64,000 nucleotides of DNA from an uncultured Psychroserpens sp. (GCA_947489585.1 CANLEE010000009.1:118070-182069), one strand, 5' to 3'; numbered from the stretch's first letter, positions 27,721 to 37,098 are shown. The notes: a model not told the origin generated them from the letters alone. Translations and numbers: made by a program.

Positions 27721-28419
27721 TTACTTAAATAGTTTTACTAAGTAATCAAAATGTTCACCATCCATTATTTTTTCACATTGCAAACCAACAGATTCGCAAG
27801 CTAATTGCAAGCGGTCAAAATCGATATAAAGCCATTTCATTGGGTCTTCGTTTTCACCTTTGTAACTCAAGAAATAATCTAATTCGCCATAATAATTAGC
27901 ATTCGTATCAATCCAAAGTCCGCCATCATCATCTTCATACATGTATTGAATATCTGAAGAATCGATTAAAATTTCTCCATTAGGGTTTAAAAGTGATTTG
28001 AGATGTGATAAGTATTTAGATACTTGAGACAATTCTTGAAAAATGCCAGTACCATTCATAAGTAATAGAATGGTATCAAAAGTATCTGTTTCTTTCAATA
28101 TATCTTTCAGTTCGGTATTAGTAACACCACGCGCTCGTGTAACACTTACGGCACCTTCAGAAATATCAATAGCTTTTACATTTAATCCTTTTTCTTGTAG
28201 GTACAAGCTATGACTTCCAGAGCCACATCCAACATCAAGAACAGTGCCTTTTGCTAATTCTAAGGCTTTTTGTTCGAGTTTTGGCATTTCAGAATAATTC
28301 CTAAATAAATATGGAAGTGGTAATGCATCTTCTCCTGAAATATTCGTAGAGGTGATGAGGTCTTCGGTATAATTTTTGTTGTAAAAGTCAAGTAAGGCTT
28401 TTCCGAAAAGGTCTTTCAT
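27721..28419 (-). CDS. Class I SAM-dependent methyltransferase
   Basis: The protein is 232 residues. Motif I is TVLDVGCGSGSHSLYLQEKG (from residue 59), followed by VKAIDISEGAV and, in the middle, the DTILLLMNGTGIFQ block of the UbiE/Methyltransf_11 group. The substrate cannot be deduced. It is divergent from the YkgJ-family gene with only 20 nt between the starts, so their promoters overlap. Confidence 0.82.
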   Translation of the reverse strand: MKDLFGKALLDFYNKNYTEDLITSTNISGEDALPLPYLFRNYSEMPKLEQKALELAKGTVLDVGCGSGSHSLYLQEKGLNVKAIDISEGAVSVTRARGVTNTELKDILKETDTFDTILLLMNGTGIFQELSQVSKYLSHLKSLLNPNGEILIDSSDIQYMYEDDDGGLWIDTNANYYGELDYFLSYKGENEDPMKWLYIDFDRLQLACESVGLQCEKIMDGEHFDYLVKLFK

Positions 28420-28439
28420 AAAAGTGTTATTTTTGAACT

Positions 28440-28934
28440 ATGCAAGACATCATCAATAATCTTCCAAAGCTGGCCAAAGATAAGCATAAGGAAAATAAAA
28501 CATTCTTTACTAAGCTTAAAAAAAAGCCACCAAAGCAACTAGACTATCTCATGCAAGAACTTCATGACGATGAGTTTCAACGTACCGATTGTCTAGAATG
28601 CGCTAACTGTTGTAAAACGACTGGTCCTTTGTTTACTGCTAAAGATATTGAACGTATTGCCAAGTATTTTAAAATGAAGCAACAGCAATTTATTGACACC
28701 TATTTGCGTCTGGATGAAGAAAACGATTATGTACTGCAGTCAGTACCTTGTACGTTTTTAGGAACAGATAATTATTGTTCGATCTATGAAGTAAGGCCAA
28801 AAGCGTGTCGTGAATTTCCACATACTGATAGAAAGAAATTTCAGCAAATTTCAAGCTTAACACTTAAAAATGTAGCAATTTGTCCAGCTGCTTTCAATAT
28901 TGTAGAAGACATGAAACGAAGAATTAAAATCTAA
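28440..28934 (+). CDS. YkgJ-family cysteine-cluster protein (metal-chelating)
   Basis: The protein is 164 residues. The N-terminal cluster DCLECANCCKTTG supplies four cysteines (C51, C54, C57, C58), and the later CTFLGTDNYCSIYEVRPKAC-REFPH block completes the eight-Cys-type metal or Fe-S site of the YkgJ (CxxCxxCC) family. The family is widespread but its reaction is not established. A TATTTTTG element at 28428-28435 ends only 4 nt before the ATG, which would give a nearly leaderless mRNA if used. Confidence 0.85.
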   Translation: MQDIINNLPKLAKDKHKENKTFFTKLKKKPPKQLDYLMQELHDDEFQRTDCLECANCCKTTGPLFTAKDIERIAKYFKMKQQQFIDTYLRLDEENDYVLQSVPCTFLGTDNYCSIYEVRPKACREFPHTDRKKFQQISSLTLKNVAICPAAFNIVEDMKRRIKI

Positions 28935-28944
28935 AACAATACAC

Positions 28945-29844
28945 ATGAAGAGAATCGTACTGTTTTTATGTATTGTATGTTCTGCATTGCAAATAAGTGA
29001 ATCACAAGAGTGGTTGACATCTTTAGGAGCTGCTAAGCGATTGGCTTTAGTGCAAGATAAAATGATACTTATGGTTTGGGAAGAAGCGACAAGCTATCCT
29101 TATCCTGTAATTGTTGAAGATGCTAGTGGTAGTAAAGTTGTTGTAGACAATCTCTTTGATGCTGATTATCTCAATAAATGGATTTGGAACCATTTTGTAC
29201 CAGTAATTGTTAGTGAGTCTGACTATGCCAAATTATTTGACGAAATTGATGGTAAAAGAACGTTTAGTTATATCGATAAGTTTAATGATGACTCCATAAA
29301 AATAATAGATATCAATGGCAATATTGTTAACACAGCTCCAGATTATAGTCAGTTTTTAAATATATCTAAGCTTATTAGAAAGTATTATATTAATACGTCT
29401 TTTTTGAAAGGGGAGTTAATTAACTATTCTCAACAACAAAATTTCAAAACCGCATTTTATTTGGTATCAAAATATATTGATGCAACCATTTATTTAAATG
29501 AAAGTGTTAGACCAGAAGTCATTGAATTGTCTACCATTTATTTAAAAGAAGCAAAGGACTATTTGGCTTCTGGAAATATGGAGAATAAAAAGATGTTAGC
29601 ACAAAAAGTACATTTGCTAGAAATCTATCAGAATTTAGCTTTAAATAGACCAAGAAAAGTGTTACGACTATTAAAACGAATTAATAAAACCGAAATAGAT
29701 AAAACCAATGAGGCTATGGTTGCCTTTTTACATCTAACGGCTCATCGCATTTTAAAAGATGAAAAAAGTGCTAGTGCATGGCGAAGTAAAGTTTCTTTAG
29801 TAAATTTGAAAAAAGCTAATGATATCATTACTAACTCTCAATAA
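28945..29844 (+). CDS. Exported protein of unknown function, possibly thioredoxin-fold-like
   Basis: The protein is 299 residues with a signal peptide (through about residue 20, SESQEW). The N-terminal half (LGAAKRLALVQDKMILMVWE, then KFNDDSIKIIDINGNI) resembles the secondary-structure pattern of thioredoxin-like or DUF255-like proteins but has no CxxC, so a redox role is unlikely. The C-terminal half is helical and repeat-like. It lies 10 nt after the YkgJ gene and 11 nt before a lipoprotein gene, so it is in the same operon. Confidence 0.6.
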   Translation: MKRIVLFLCIVCSALQISESQEWLTSLGAAKRLALVQDKMILMVWEEATSYPYPVIVEDASGSKVVVDNLFDADYLNKWIWNHFVPVIVSESDYAKLFDEIDGKRTFSYIDKFNDDSIKIIDINGNIVNTAPDYSQFLNISKLIRKYYINTSFLKGELINYSQQQNFKTAFYLVSKYIDATIYLNESVRPEVIELSTIYLKEAKDYLASGNMENKKMLAQKVHLLEIYQNLALNRPRKVLRLLKRINKTEIDKTNEAMVAFLHLTAHRILKDEKSASAWRSKVSLVNLKKANDIITNSQ

Positions 29845-29855
29845 CTATAACTCTT

Positions 29856-30329
29856 TTGGATACGCTTATTCCCTTTTTTAAAAAGCAGACATACTTACTT
29901 ATAGGTTTAATTTTTACCATTACTAGTTTTGGTTGCTCTTCAAGTGATGATTCAACAAGATTGAATACTAATTTGTTATATGGTCAATGGTATCGAGTAG
30001 GGTTGTGCCAAGAGCAAAATAGTTTATTGCTAAATGCAAATAAAACTTATGTTAGTAGAGGTTCTGGGGCTATTGATTGCGATGATACAGCAGCAGATAC
30101 TTATGAATTTACAGGAACATTTACATTACCTGGAAATGGGATTAAATATAATCAACAATCTGCCGAATTAATTATTGACGGAACAGATCTTTCTACATTA
30201 GAGTTTCCTAATCCAGATATCGTTAACGAAATAGTAGAATTAACCGACACGTCTCTTATTATAAGATCATACATTAACTTAGAAAATAATGTTATTCAAG
30301 AATTAGGATTAGAAACATTCGAGCATTAG
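29856..30329 (+). CDS. Lipocalin-like lipoprotein
   Basis: The protein is 157 residues, with TTG as the best start. The lipobox is ITSFGCSSSDD, and the mature protein opens with NLLYGQWYRVGLC, the G-x-W pattern of the small lipocalin-like/META-type lipoproteins common in flavobacteria. Two or three cysteines may form a disulfide. The ligand is unknown. It sits tightly between two genes in the 28.4-32.0 kb operon. Confidence 0.6.
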   Translation: MDTLIPFFKKQTYLLIGLIFTITSFGCSSSDDSTRLNTNLLYGQWYRVGLCQEQNSLLLNANKTYVSRGSGAIDCDDTAADTYEFTGTFTLPGNGIKYNQQSAELIIDGTDLSTLEFPNPDIVNEIVELTDTSLIIRSYINLENNVIQELGLETFEH

Positions 30330-30331
30330 TT

Positions 30332-31171
30332 ATGGAGCACTTACTTGATTACTTTGAAACGATTCCATCACACCATAGAAGTTTGATTCTAGTTGGCGGA
30401 TTAACTCTATTTTGGTTATTAGAAGGGACCTTGCCATTATACAAGTTCAAGTATAATAAATGGAAACATGCTGTGCCTAATCTATTTTTTACATTAACTA
30501 CAATTGCTATTAATTTTGGGCTTGCCTTTTTGTTATTTGGTACATCTGAATGGGTTTACGATACAAAATTCGGAATTATCAATTGGATTCCTGGTTTACC
30601 AACTTGGGCTTATGTCATAGCAGGTGTTTTACTTCTCGATTTTTTTGGTGCCTATTTAGCGCATTATGTTGAACATAAAGTCAAACCACTTTGGATGGTA
30701 CATTTAGTGCATCATACCGATCATAATGTGGATACAACAACAGCTAATAGACATCATCCACTTGAGAGTGTCATTCGTTTTATATTTACACTTTTTGGTG
30801 TTTTCATTATTGGTGCTCCAATGGGTATTGTTATGTTATACCAGTCCATGTCATTAGTTGCAACGCAGTTTAGTCATGCCAATATCAAATTGCCTAAAAA
30901 AGTAGACAATGCATTGAGTTATATTTTGGTGTCACCAGATATGCATAAAGTACATCATCATTATATGTTGCCTTATACCGATTCTAACTACGGAAATATC
31001 TTTTCCATTTGGGATCGTATTTTTGGAACATTCATGGTCTTAGACAGAGACGCTATTGTTTATGGCGTAGATACTTTCCCAGATGAGGAAGCTAACGGTA
31101 AAATTGGAGTACTCCTAAAACAACCGTTCCACAAATACAGAAAACCAACAACAGTTAATCCAATCGAGTAA
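30332..31171 (+). CDS. Sterol desaturase/fatty-acid hydroxylase superfamily membrane enzyme
   Basis: The protein is 279 residues with four or five membrane helices. The di-iron histidine boxes are HYVEH, HLVHHTDH, NRHHP and HKVHHHY, in the order and spacing of the fatty acid hydroxylase superfamily. It probably hydroxylates or desaturates a lipid in the inner membrane; the substrate is not evident. Its stop and the next start overlap by one base (TAATG), showing coupling with a glycerophosphodiesterase, consistent with lipid metabolism. Confidence 0.88.
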   Translation: MEHLLDYFETIPSHHRSLILVGGLTLFWLLEGTLPLYKFKYNKWKHAVPNLFFTLTTIAINFGLAFLLFGTSEWVYDTKFGIINWIPGLPTWAYVIAGVLLLDFFGAYLAHYVEHKVKPLWMVHLVHHTDHNVDTTTANRHHPLESVIRFIFTLFGVFIIGAPMGIVMLYQSMSLVATQFSHANIKLPKKVDNALSYILVSPDMHKVHHHYMLPYTDSNYGNIFSIWDRIFGTFMVLDRDAIVYGVDTFPDEEANGKIGVLLKQPFHKYRKPTTVNPIE

Positions 31172-32040
31172 TGCGTTATCTATGGTTATTGTGTGTTATT
31201 TTATTCAGTTGCAATTCTGATAAGACATTAGACATTCAAGGTCATAGAGGTTGTAGAGGCTTGTACCCCGAGAATTCTTTGCCTGCATTTCAAAAAGCAC
31301 TAGACATAGGCGTAACAACATTAGAATTGGATGTTGTGATCTCAAAAGACTATGAAGTTCTTGTATCACATGAGCCGTTTATGAATCATGTGATTGCTTT
31401 AGATGTCTATGGACATCCAATTTCCGAAGTTAATGAACGATCATTTAATATATATACTATGACATATGATAGTATTAAATTGTATGACTGCGGAACAAAA
31501 AAACATCCTGAATTTCCATTTCAAAAACACGAAAAATTATATAAACCATTGCTTTCTGAAGTTATTCATTTGGCTGAAAGTAAATCAAAACATGCTATTC
31601 TTTATAATATTGAAATAAAAAGCAAACCAGAATATGATGGTATTTATACACCACTGTTTGAAGACTATGTAACCTTAGTTTTAAATAAAGTCGCTTCCGA
31701 AGGTATTGAAGAAAGAACGACTATTCAGTCGTTTGATTTGCGAGCTTTAGAAGCAACTAAAAACCAAAATAACACGCTGAAAATTGCGTTACTTGTCGAT
31801 GAAGACGAATCTATAGAAGCTAAACTGTCTAAACTCTCTTTTAAACCAGAAATTATCAGTCCGTATTTTAAATTATTAGATCAGCAAACAATTTCTGAAT
31901 ATCAAGAACAGGGCTATAAAATTATTCCATGGACAGTCAATAGTGTTGGTGATATTAACCTGATGATTGACTTAAAAGTTGATGGAATTATATCAGATTA
32001 TCCAAATAAGGTAATTCAGGTTAAAACTTTGAAAAAATAA
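31171..32040 (+). CDS. Glycerophosphodiester phosphodiesterase, lipoprotein
   Basis: The protein is 289 residues. A lipobox ends at Cys14 (VILFSC). The catalytic motif is DIQGHRGCRGLYPENSLPAF, with His25, Arg26 and the ENS glutamate, followed by LELDVVISKDYEVLVSHEP, the second metal/catalytic region. The C-terminal PWTVNSVGDINLMIDLKVDG is typical of GDPD enzymes. It hydrolyses glycerophosphodiesters to glycerol-3-phosphate plus an alcohol in the periplasm or at the membrane surface. It is the last gene of the operon. Confidence 0.9.
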   Translation: MRYLWLLCVILFSCNSDKTLDIQGHRGCRGLYPENSLPAFQKALDIGVTTLELDVVISKDYEVLVSHEPFMNHVIALDVYGHPISEVNERSFNIYTMTYDSIKLYDCGTKKHPEFPFQKHEKLYKPLLSEVIHLAESKSKHAILYNIEIKSKPEYDGIYTPLFEDYVTLVLNKVASEGIEERTTIQSFDLRALEATKNQNNTLKIALLVDEDESIEAKLSKLSFKPEIISPYFKLLDQQTISEYQEQGYKIIPWTVNSVGDINLMIDLKVDGIISDYPNKVIQVKTLKK

Positions 32041-32181
32041 ATATCACCTCGTTTAAGTGTTCATTTTTAGGGATTTACGGAGTCGATATGCGCTTAAATT
32101 TTTCTCAATTTGTGCATTTTATCTGTTTTTTCGACCAAAAATGTCAGTTTATCGTTTCTTTTTTTGATTTCGACCAACAAC

Positions 32182-32213
32182 TTAGATTTCAGCATATTCC
32201 TATCCTAACTTTG
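32182..32213 (+). promoter_or_regulatory. Putative promoter before the secreted paralogue pair
   Basis: TAACTTTG at 32206-32213 matches TAnnTTTG, with TTAG at 32182-32185 as a weak -33 about 20 nt upstream. The leader to the ATG at 32337 would be about 120 nt. It contains a small nested hairpin (CCAA/TTGG around CCCT/AGGG, about 32278-32301). The rest of the 296-nt gap (32041-32336) shows nothing else. Confidence 0.45.
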
Positions 32214-32336
32214 TAATGTATTCTTATCGGTTTCAGCTTAAATTATGAATCGATATAATGCACAACATAAATTAATCCAAATTCCCTCAAAAAGGGTTGG
32301 AAGTATTTTTAGTTTAATCTTTAAATGACCCCAATC

Positions 32337-32987
32337 ATGAACAAGTTAACTATCCTTGGCGTGCCAATAACTCGCCTATGCGTTATAGTGATATTTCTAC
32401 TTATGAGCAATAGCAATTTTGCTCAAGAAGAAACATACACTACCATTCGAAAAAATGTAAACTCTCTAGCAGTTGATTTAGATCATAATCTGTCAAATAC
32501 GCAAGATTCATTGCTTCTGGAAAATAAGTTTTTATTCAAAAAAGTACGCTTTTTAAATAAAACTACAGAGAAGGTGTTCAACTTTAAACCAGCAGTTAAA
32601 AGCGCTAAAATTCCTTTAGACCAATTACCTGTAGGTAAATACACGGTTATGTTTTACCAAGCTGATAAGATTATCGTTTTTCAAATAGATCGTTTGTTGC
32701 CATTTGATTATGAATCTACTTTAGGTTCTGATGTTGTGATGAACGAACTAACCGATGGTGATTTAGATTCAGATATTGCTTTGGCTGATGTCAAAGACAT
32801 TAACTTAGAGTTTGATACTGCTAATTTAAGTTTAGCAACAAATGGCGATGAAGAAGATTTTGACGCATTTGAAAATACCATAACAATGACGTATAACCTT
32901 TCTGAACCAGATCGATCTAAAGTGCAAACTAGAGCTGAGTACAGACGTACACATTTAAGACCAAACGGAAAACCTTATAACGACTAA
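32337..32987 (+). CDS. Exported protein, unknown function; paralogue of the next gene
   Basis: The product is 216 residues from the ATG at 32337; an in-frame ATG at 32325 would add four. The signal peptide ends near SNSNFAQEE. The mature N-terminal domain aligns with the neighbouring gene 33142-33543: a KNVN...L.H.L..T.D.L pattern, then AKIPLDQLPVGKYTV and IIVFQIDRLLP. It carries an additional acidic C-terminal extension (about residues 135-216) ending in an Arg-rich tail that includes RAEYRRTHLRPNGKPYND. No known family is recognised. Confidence 0.65.
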   Translation: MNKLTILGVPITRLCVIVIFLLMSNSNFAQEETYTTIRKNVNSLAVDLDHNLSNTQDSLLLENKFLFKKVRFLNKTTEKVFNFKPAVKSAKIPLDQLPVGKYTVMFYQADKIIVFQIDRLLPFDYESTLGSDVVMNELTDGDLDSDIALADVKDINLEFDTANLSLATNGDEEDFDAFENTITMTYNLSEPDRSKVQTRAEYRRTHLRPNGKPYND

Positions 32988-33141
32988 CCGCATAAATACA
33001 TTGTAAGAAAAGTCCATACTTCGGTTTTATTTACCGTTCATAGATTTTTTTGCTCCCTAACCAAAAAAGAAACTAGTTTTAAGGTTCGGGATTACAAATG
33101 CTATTAGTTCAAATTTTGTTGACGTTAACCAACGTTTATAC

Positions 33142-33543
33142 ATGAAACTAACAATTATTGTAATCTTTTTTAGTTTAATCACTTCTTTAAACTATACTGC
33201 GCAAGCCCAAAATGACTTTGCGAAACTCGAAAAAAATGTCAATGTTCGTGCAGAGGGCTTGATTCATAAATTAAACGCCACAAAAGATACTTTAGTTCTA
33301 AAAAGCGAATCACTTATTAATAGAGTGTATTCGGTAAGTATGGATTACAAACGTGAGGTTAATATGGCCATCAACGAAAAATTTGCTAAAATTCCATTAA
33401 ATAAACTCAGTAAAGGCAAGCATGTATTTGTAGCTGTACAATCACCAATTCGTATTGTGTTTGTTGTTAAAGTTCTTAGAGATGATACCTTGTTATTAAC
33501 TGTAGAAGAGGAGGACTTGGTGGCTAAGAATGAGAAAGAGTAA
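33142..33543 (+). CDS. Exported protein, unknown function; short paralogue of the preceding gene
   Basis: The protein is 133 residues with a signal peptide ending near NYTAQAQ. The mature part repeats the pattern of the upstream protein: EKNVNVRAEGLIHKLNATKD against RKNVNSLAVDLDHNLSNTQD, then AKIPLNKLSKGKHVF and IRIVFVVKVLRDD. It lacks the C-terminal extension. The 154-nt gap before it holds no clear promoter. The two genes are a local duplication with divergence. The stop is 3 nt from the convergent gene on the minus strand. Confidence 0.62.
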   Translation: MKLTIIVIFFSLITSLNYTAQAQNDFAKLEKNVNVRAEGLIHKLNATKDTLVLKSESLINRVYSVSMDYKREVNMAINEKFAKIPLNKLSKGKHVFVAVQSPIRIVFVVKVLRDDTLLLTVEEEDLVAKNEKE

Positions 33544-33546
33544 ATT

Positions 33547-34503
33547 TTAATTTTTAGAGGTTTCTATGATTTCATTTTTTTCTTCGGAAAATATAACCCA
33601 ATAACTAGATGCTGCTTTATATAACATTATACCTTTTTTCACCTTTTCTTTTTTAAAATAATTGAATTTATCTGCATAAAATGAATAGTGATCTTTTGCA
33701 TCTATTTTGTGAGGTGTAATGTTTTCAATTTTGTCATTCAAGTAAATAAATGACGTGTCAGAATTAAAGATGCAAATCCCTTTTTCAAGTGGTGTTAAGT
33801 ATTTTATAAAATCGGTCTTGTAATCTAATGTATTAGAATTAAAGCAATATTGGTTGTTATAAAACACACCTTTTATATTTAAAGAATTAAAAAACTCAAT
33901 CTTTTCTTGCAAAAGTGCCTTTAGCTGGCTAGATGTACTAGTCGTTTTCACCGAATTGATTAATTCTGGCCCCATTCCAAAGAATTCAATTTCAAAAGAT
34001 CCATCTCTAGTATATTCGAAAAATTTTGTTGAATGAACTGTGTTTAGTTCATTTTTAAATGTATTGTTAATACTAAATTCTAGCAATTTTAAAGTGTCCC
34101 ATATATTAAAATCCTGTGCCATTTGCCTAATGCAGATTGCAGTTTTTTCTTTACGTGGTCTATAATATTTTCTTTGACGTTTTTTTAATGTCCCTAAGTT
34201 ACCATTCAAAAGAAATAGAGAACTCGGATTGCTTTTTTCAACGATAGTGATGTTCGGGTAACTATTGCTATAATCATGTTTAAATTCTAAAATGATGGTG
34301 TCCTTGTATTTTAGACGACTAGAGAGTTCTTGAGCTAATTGCCCAATGATTTCAACATTAATTGTCGAACCATAATTTTTGAAAGGTGTTAAGACAAATG
34401 TTTTGACATTACCATAATTTTTCTGAACAACATGGTTTTTATGAAAACCAAATAAGTTAAATGAAAAAGCTATCGTAAATATGATAAAAGCGATTTTCTT
34501 CAT
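33547..34503 (-). CDS. Exported protein of unknown function
   Basis: The protein is 318 residues with a hydrophobic signal sequence (MKKIAFIIFTIAFSFNLFGF). No domain is recognised in the remainder, which alternates basic and aromatic stretches, for example KKRQRKYYRPRKEKTAICIR near residue 110. It lies 10 nt downstream of the NamZ-like gene on the same strand, so the two are probably cotranscribed. Context alone hints at an envelope role. Confidence 0.6.
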   Translation of the reverse strand: MKKIAFIIFTIAFSFNLFGFHKNHVVQKNYGNVKTFVLTPFKNYGSTINVEIIGQLAQELSSRLKYKDTIILEFKHDYSNSYPNITIVEKSNPSSLFLLNGNLGTLKKRQRKYYRPRKEKTAICIRQMAQDFNIWDTLKLLEFSINNTFKNELNTVHSTKFFEYTRDGSFEIEFFGMGPELINSVKTTSTSSQLKALLQEKIEFFNSLNIKGVFYNNQYCFNSNTLDYKTDFIKYLTPLEKGICIFNSDTSFIYLNDKIENITPHKIDAKDHYSFYADKFNYFKKEKVKKGIMLYKAASSYWVIFSEEKNEIIETSKN

Positions 34504-34513
34504 AGTATACTAA

Positions 34514-35788
34514 CTACTCATACATCAAATAATTGTCTCTCATTTTTTTAAATTGTGAAAGTCCTTCAGCCCAGGTCTCTCGGATTTCTTTTTCAGAAAC
34601 ACCAGATTCAATTTGAGTTTGTAAATTTTTTGTACCTGCTAGCTTTGTAAAGTAGTCAATAAAAAACGCATTTTTGTCAACTGAATTTTTATAAGCACGA
34701 ATAAGAAAACTTAAATCTATAGCATTCATTGTACCAGTCTTACTTAAATCTTCTCCATAACAGAGTTTACCATCATGCTTTGGATATTTTGCACCTTCAT
34801 TTGGTGACGGAATGTATTTAAAATCATAAACTGTTTTATCCAAATACGGGCTCCCATAAATCTGAAACTGTTTTGATGTACCACGACCTGCATTTACGTT
34901 TGTACCTTCAAAAAAACAAAGACTAGGATAGAGGTTTATCGCTTGATCATTTGGTAAATTTGGTGATGGTTTAATGGGTAAATTATAGGTTTTATTATGA
35001 TTGTAATTTAGCATGTCTATCACAGTAATATCGCATGTAATGCTTTTTTCTAACCAACCTTCTCCATTAATCATTTTGGCATATTCACCAATAGTCATTC
35101 CATGTACCACAGGAATAGGATGCATTCCAACGAAACTTTGGTGTTCGAGTTCTAAAATAGGACCATCTATATAGCGACCATTTGGATTAGGTCGATCTAA
35201 GATAAGTACAGGGATATTCGCTTCAGCACAAGCTTCCATCACATAATGTAAACTTGAAATATACGTGTAAAAACGAGCGCCAACATCTTGAATGTCAAAA
35301 ACAACAATATCCAGACCAGCTAATTGATCAGGTGTTGGCTTTTTGTTTTTTCCGTAGAATGACACAATAGGTAAACCTGTTCTATTATCTACACTATCTT
35401 TTATGATTTCTCCAGCATCTGCTTTGCCTCTAAAACCATGTTCTGGTGCAAATACTTTTTTGATATCAATATTATGTTTTAGAAGAGAGTCAACAAGATG
35501 AATATAATCACCTTCTTCTTTTAGTTTTTCACTTGAGAAAATCACACTAGTTTGATTTGCAATAATCCCAACACGTTTGTCTTTCAATATAGGTAGATAA
35601 GCATCCGTTCTATTAGCGCCAACAATTATATCTACATCAACTTTATCAGGAACATCTTCCTGAACTTGATTCATGACCTTATTATTCTGTGCCGAATCTT
35701 CTTTTGTTTTTGAACCACAAGAAATGAGAACTAAAACAAACACTATAATTATCGGGAAAACCCTATTTTTGAATATCGATAAACGCAT
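34514..35788 (-). CDS. namZ: DUF1343 / NamZ-like exo-beta-N-acetylmuramidase lipoprotein
   Basis: The protein is 424 residues with a lipoprotein signal (VLVLISC). It contains the family landmarks VGIIANQTSVIF, KVFAPEHGFRGKADAGE, VFDIQDVGARFYTYISSLHY and LDRPNPNGRYIDGP. DUF1343 proteins are now known as NamZ exo-N-acetylmuramidases, which release terminal MurNAc from peptidoglycan fragments. The likely role is peptidoglycan recycling or scavenging at the envelope. The gene is divergent from the LolC/E-like permease with only 9 nt between start codons. Confidence 0.87.
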   Translation of the reverse strand: MRLSIFKNRVFPIIIVFVLVLISCGSKTKEDSAQNNKVMNQVQEDVPDKVDVDIIVGANRTDAYLPILKDKRVGIIANQTSVIFSSEKLKEEGDYIHLVDSLLKHNIDIKKVFAPEHGFRGKADAGEIIKDSVDNRTGLPIVSFYGKNKKPTPDQLAGLDIVVFDIQDVGARFYTYISSLHYVMEACAEANIPVLILDRPNPNGRYIDGPILELEHQSFVGMHPIPVVHGMTIGEYAKMINGEGWLEKSITCDITVIDMLNYNHNKTYNLPIKPSPNLPNDQAINLYPSLCFFEGTNVNAGRGTSKQFQIYGSPYLDKTVYDFKYIPSPNEGAKYPKHDGKLCYGEDLSKTGTMNAIDLSFLIRAYKNSVDKNAFFIDYFTKLAGTKNLQTQIESGVSEKEIRETWAEGLSQFKKMRDNYLMYE

Positions 35789-35797
35789 TTTTAAATT

Positions 35798-37036
35798 TTG
35801 AATTACGAGTTTTTTATAGCTAAACGCATTATTGGTAGTAAAGCGTATAAAAGTAGTGTTTCGGCACCAATAATAAAAATTGGTATTGCTGCAATTGCTA
35901 TAGGCATCATTGTAATGCTTATTGCGATTGCTACTGGTCTAGGGCTTCAAAAAAAAGTACGTGAAAAGGTTGTCGCATTCAACGGGCATATCACTATTAA
36001 TAACTACGACACTAATGCGTCCAATGAATCACTGGTTCCAATTTCAACTGAACAAGATTTTTATCCTAATTTCAATACTGTAGAAGGTATTAAGCACATC
36101 CAAGGTGTGGCAACCAAGTTTGGTGTCATAAGAACGGAAACTGATTTTGAAGGTATTGTACTCAAAGGTGTAGGTGCTGATTATGATTGGTCTTACGTTA
36201 AAGATTTTTTGGTAGAAGGCGTATTACCAACCTATGAAGGTAATCTTAGCAACAACATTGTGATTTCTAGCTACCTCGCCAATCGATTAAACTTCAAACT
36301 TGGCGATAATTTTCAAACTGTTTTCGGTAAGGAAAATATTGAACAGATTCCATTTCAACGAAACTTTAAAATCGTTGGAATCTTCAATTCTGGGTTTCAA
36401 GACATTGATAAAAATTTTATGATTGGTGATTTGAGCCATATTCAACGTATGAATAAATGGAAGAAAACTGATGTAGGAAACTTTGAAATTTATCTAGATG
36501 ACTTCACTGCACTTAAAGAAAAAGAAAATCAAATACGAAGTAAAACATCGTCGTTTTTGAATACACAAACTATAGAAGAAAAATTTTCTACCACTTTTGA
36601 GTGGATTAAAATTTTTGATAATAATACCTACGGAATTATTGCTATTATGATTATCGTTGCTGGTATTAATATGATTACAGCATTACTCGTTTTAATTTTA
36701 GAACGTACCCAAATGATTGGAATTCTTAAAGCTTTGGGTAGCAGTAATTGGAGCATAAGAAAAGTGTTTCTTTATAATGCGACCTATTTAATTGGATTAG
36801 GTTTATTTTGGGGAAACCTTATTGGGTTAGTATTACTCTTAATACAGCAACAATTTGACGTGCTTAAATTTCCAAACCCAGAGCAGTATTACGTGTCAGT
36901 TATTCCTGTGCATATTGCACTTGATTATATCCTCCTACTCAATATTGGAACCTTCATAGCCTGTTTCCTTATGTTATTGATTCCGTCTATAATTATCACA
37001 AAAATCTCACCTGTTAAAGCCATTCGCTTTGAGTAA
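35798..37036 (+). CDS. ABC transporter permease, LolC/LolE/FtsX family
   Basis: The protein is 412 residues with a TTG start (NYEFFIAKRIIG), the customary N-terminus of flavobacterial LolC/E-like permeases as I recall it. The topology is one N-terminal membrane helix (about residues 25-50), a large periplasmic MacB-like domain (50-270) and three C-terminal helices containing the FtsX-domain motif LILERTQMIGILKALGSSNW. It likely extracts lipoproteins or acts in a mechanotransmission-type transporter. The ATPase partner is not adjacent. Confidence 0.85.
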   Translation: MNYEFFIAKRIIGSKAYKSSVSAPIIKIGIAAIAIGIIVMLIAIATGLGLQKKVREKVVAFNGHITINNYDTNASNESLVPISTEQDFYPNFNTVEGIKHIQGVATKFGVIRTETDFEGIVLKGVGADYDWSYVKDFLVEGVLPTYEGNLSNNIVISSYLANRLNFKLGDNFQTVFGKENIEQIPFQRNFKIVGIFNSGFQDIDKNFMIGDLSHIQRMNKWKKTDVGNFEIYLDDFTALKEKENQIRSKTSSFLNTQTIEEKFSTTFEWIKIFDNNTYGIIAIMIIVAGINMITALLVLILERTQMIGILKALGSSNWSIRKVFLYNATYLIGLGLFWGNLIGLVLLLIQQQFDVLKFPNPEQYYVSVIPVHIALDYILLLNIGTFIACFLMLLIPSIIITKISPVKAIRFE

Positions 37037-37098
37037 TCTTTCAAAGTAATCTTAACATAAAAATAAGAGCATTATGTTCTTAACTCTTGACTTTTGTC

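Noticed and set aside
33110..33140. Small inverted repeat (GTTG/CAAC around ACGTTAAC) before the short secreted paralogue
   Set aside because: The 4-bp arms are too short to distinguish from chance in this region.
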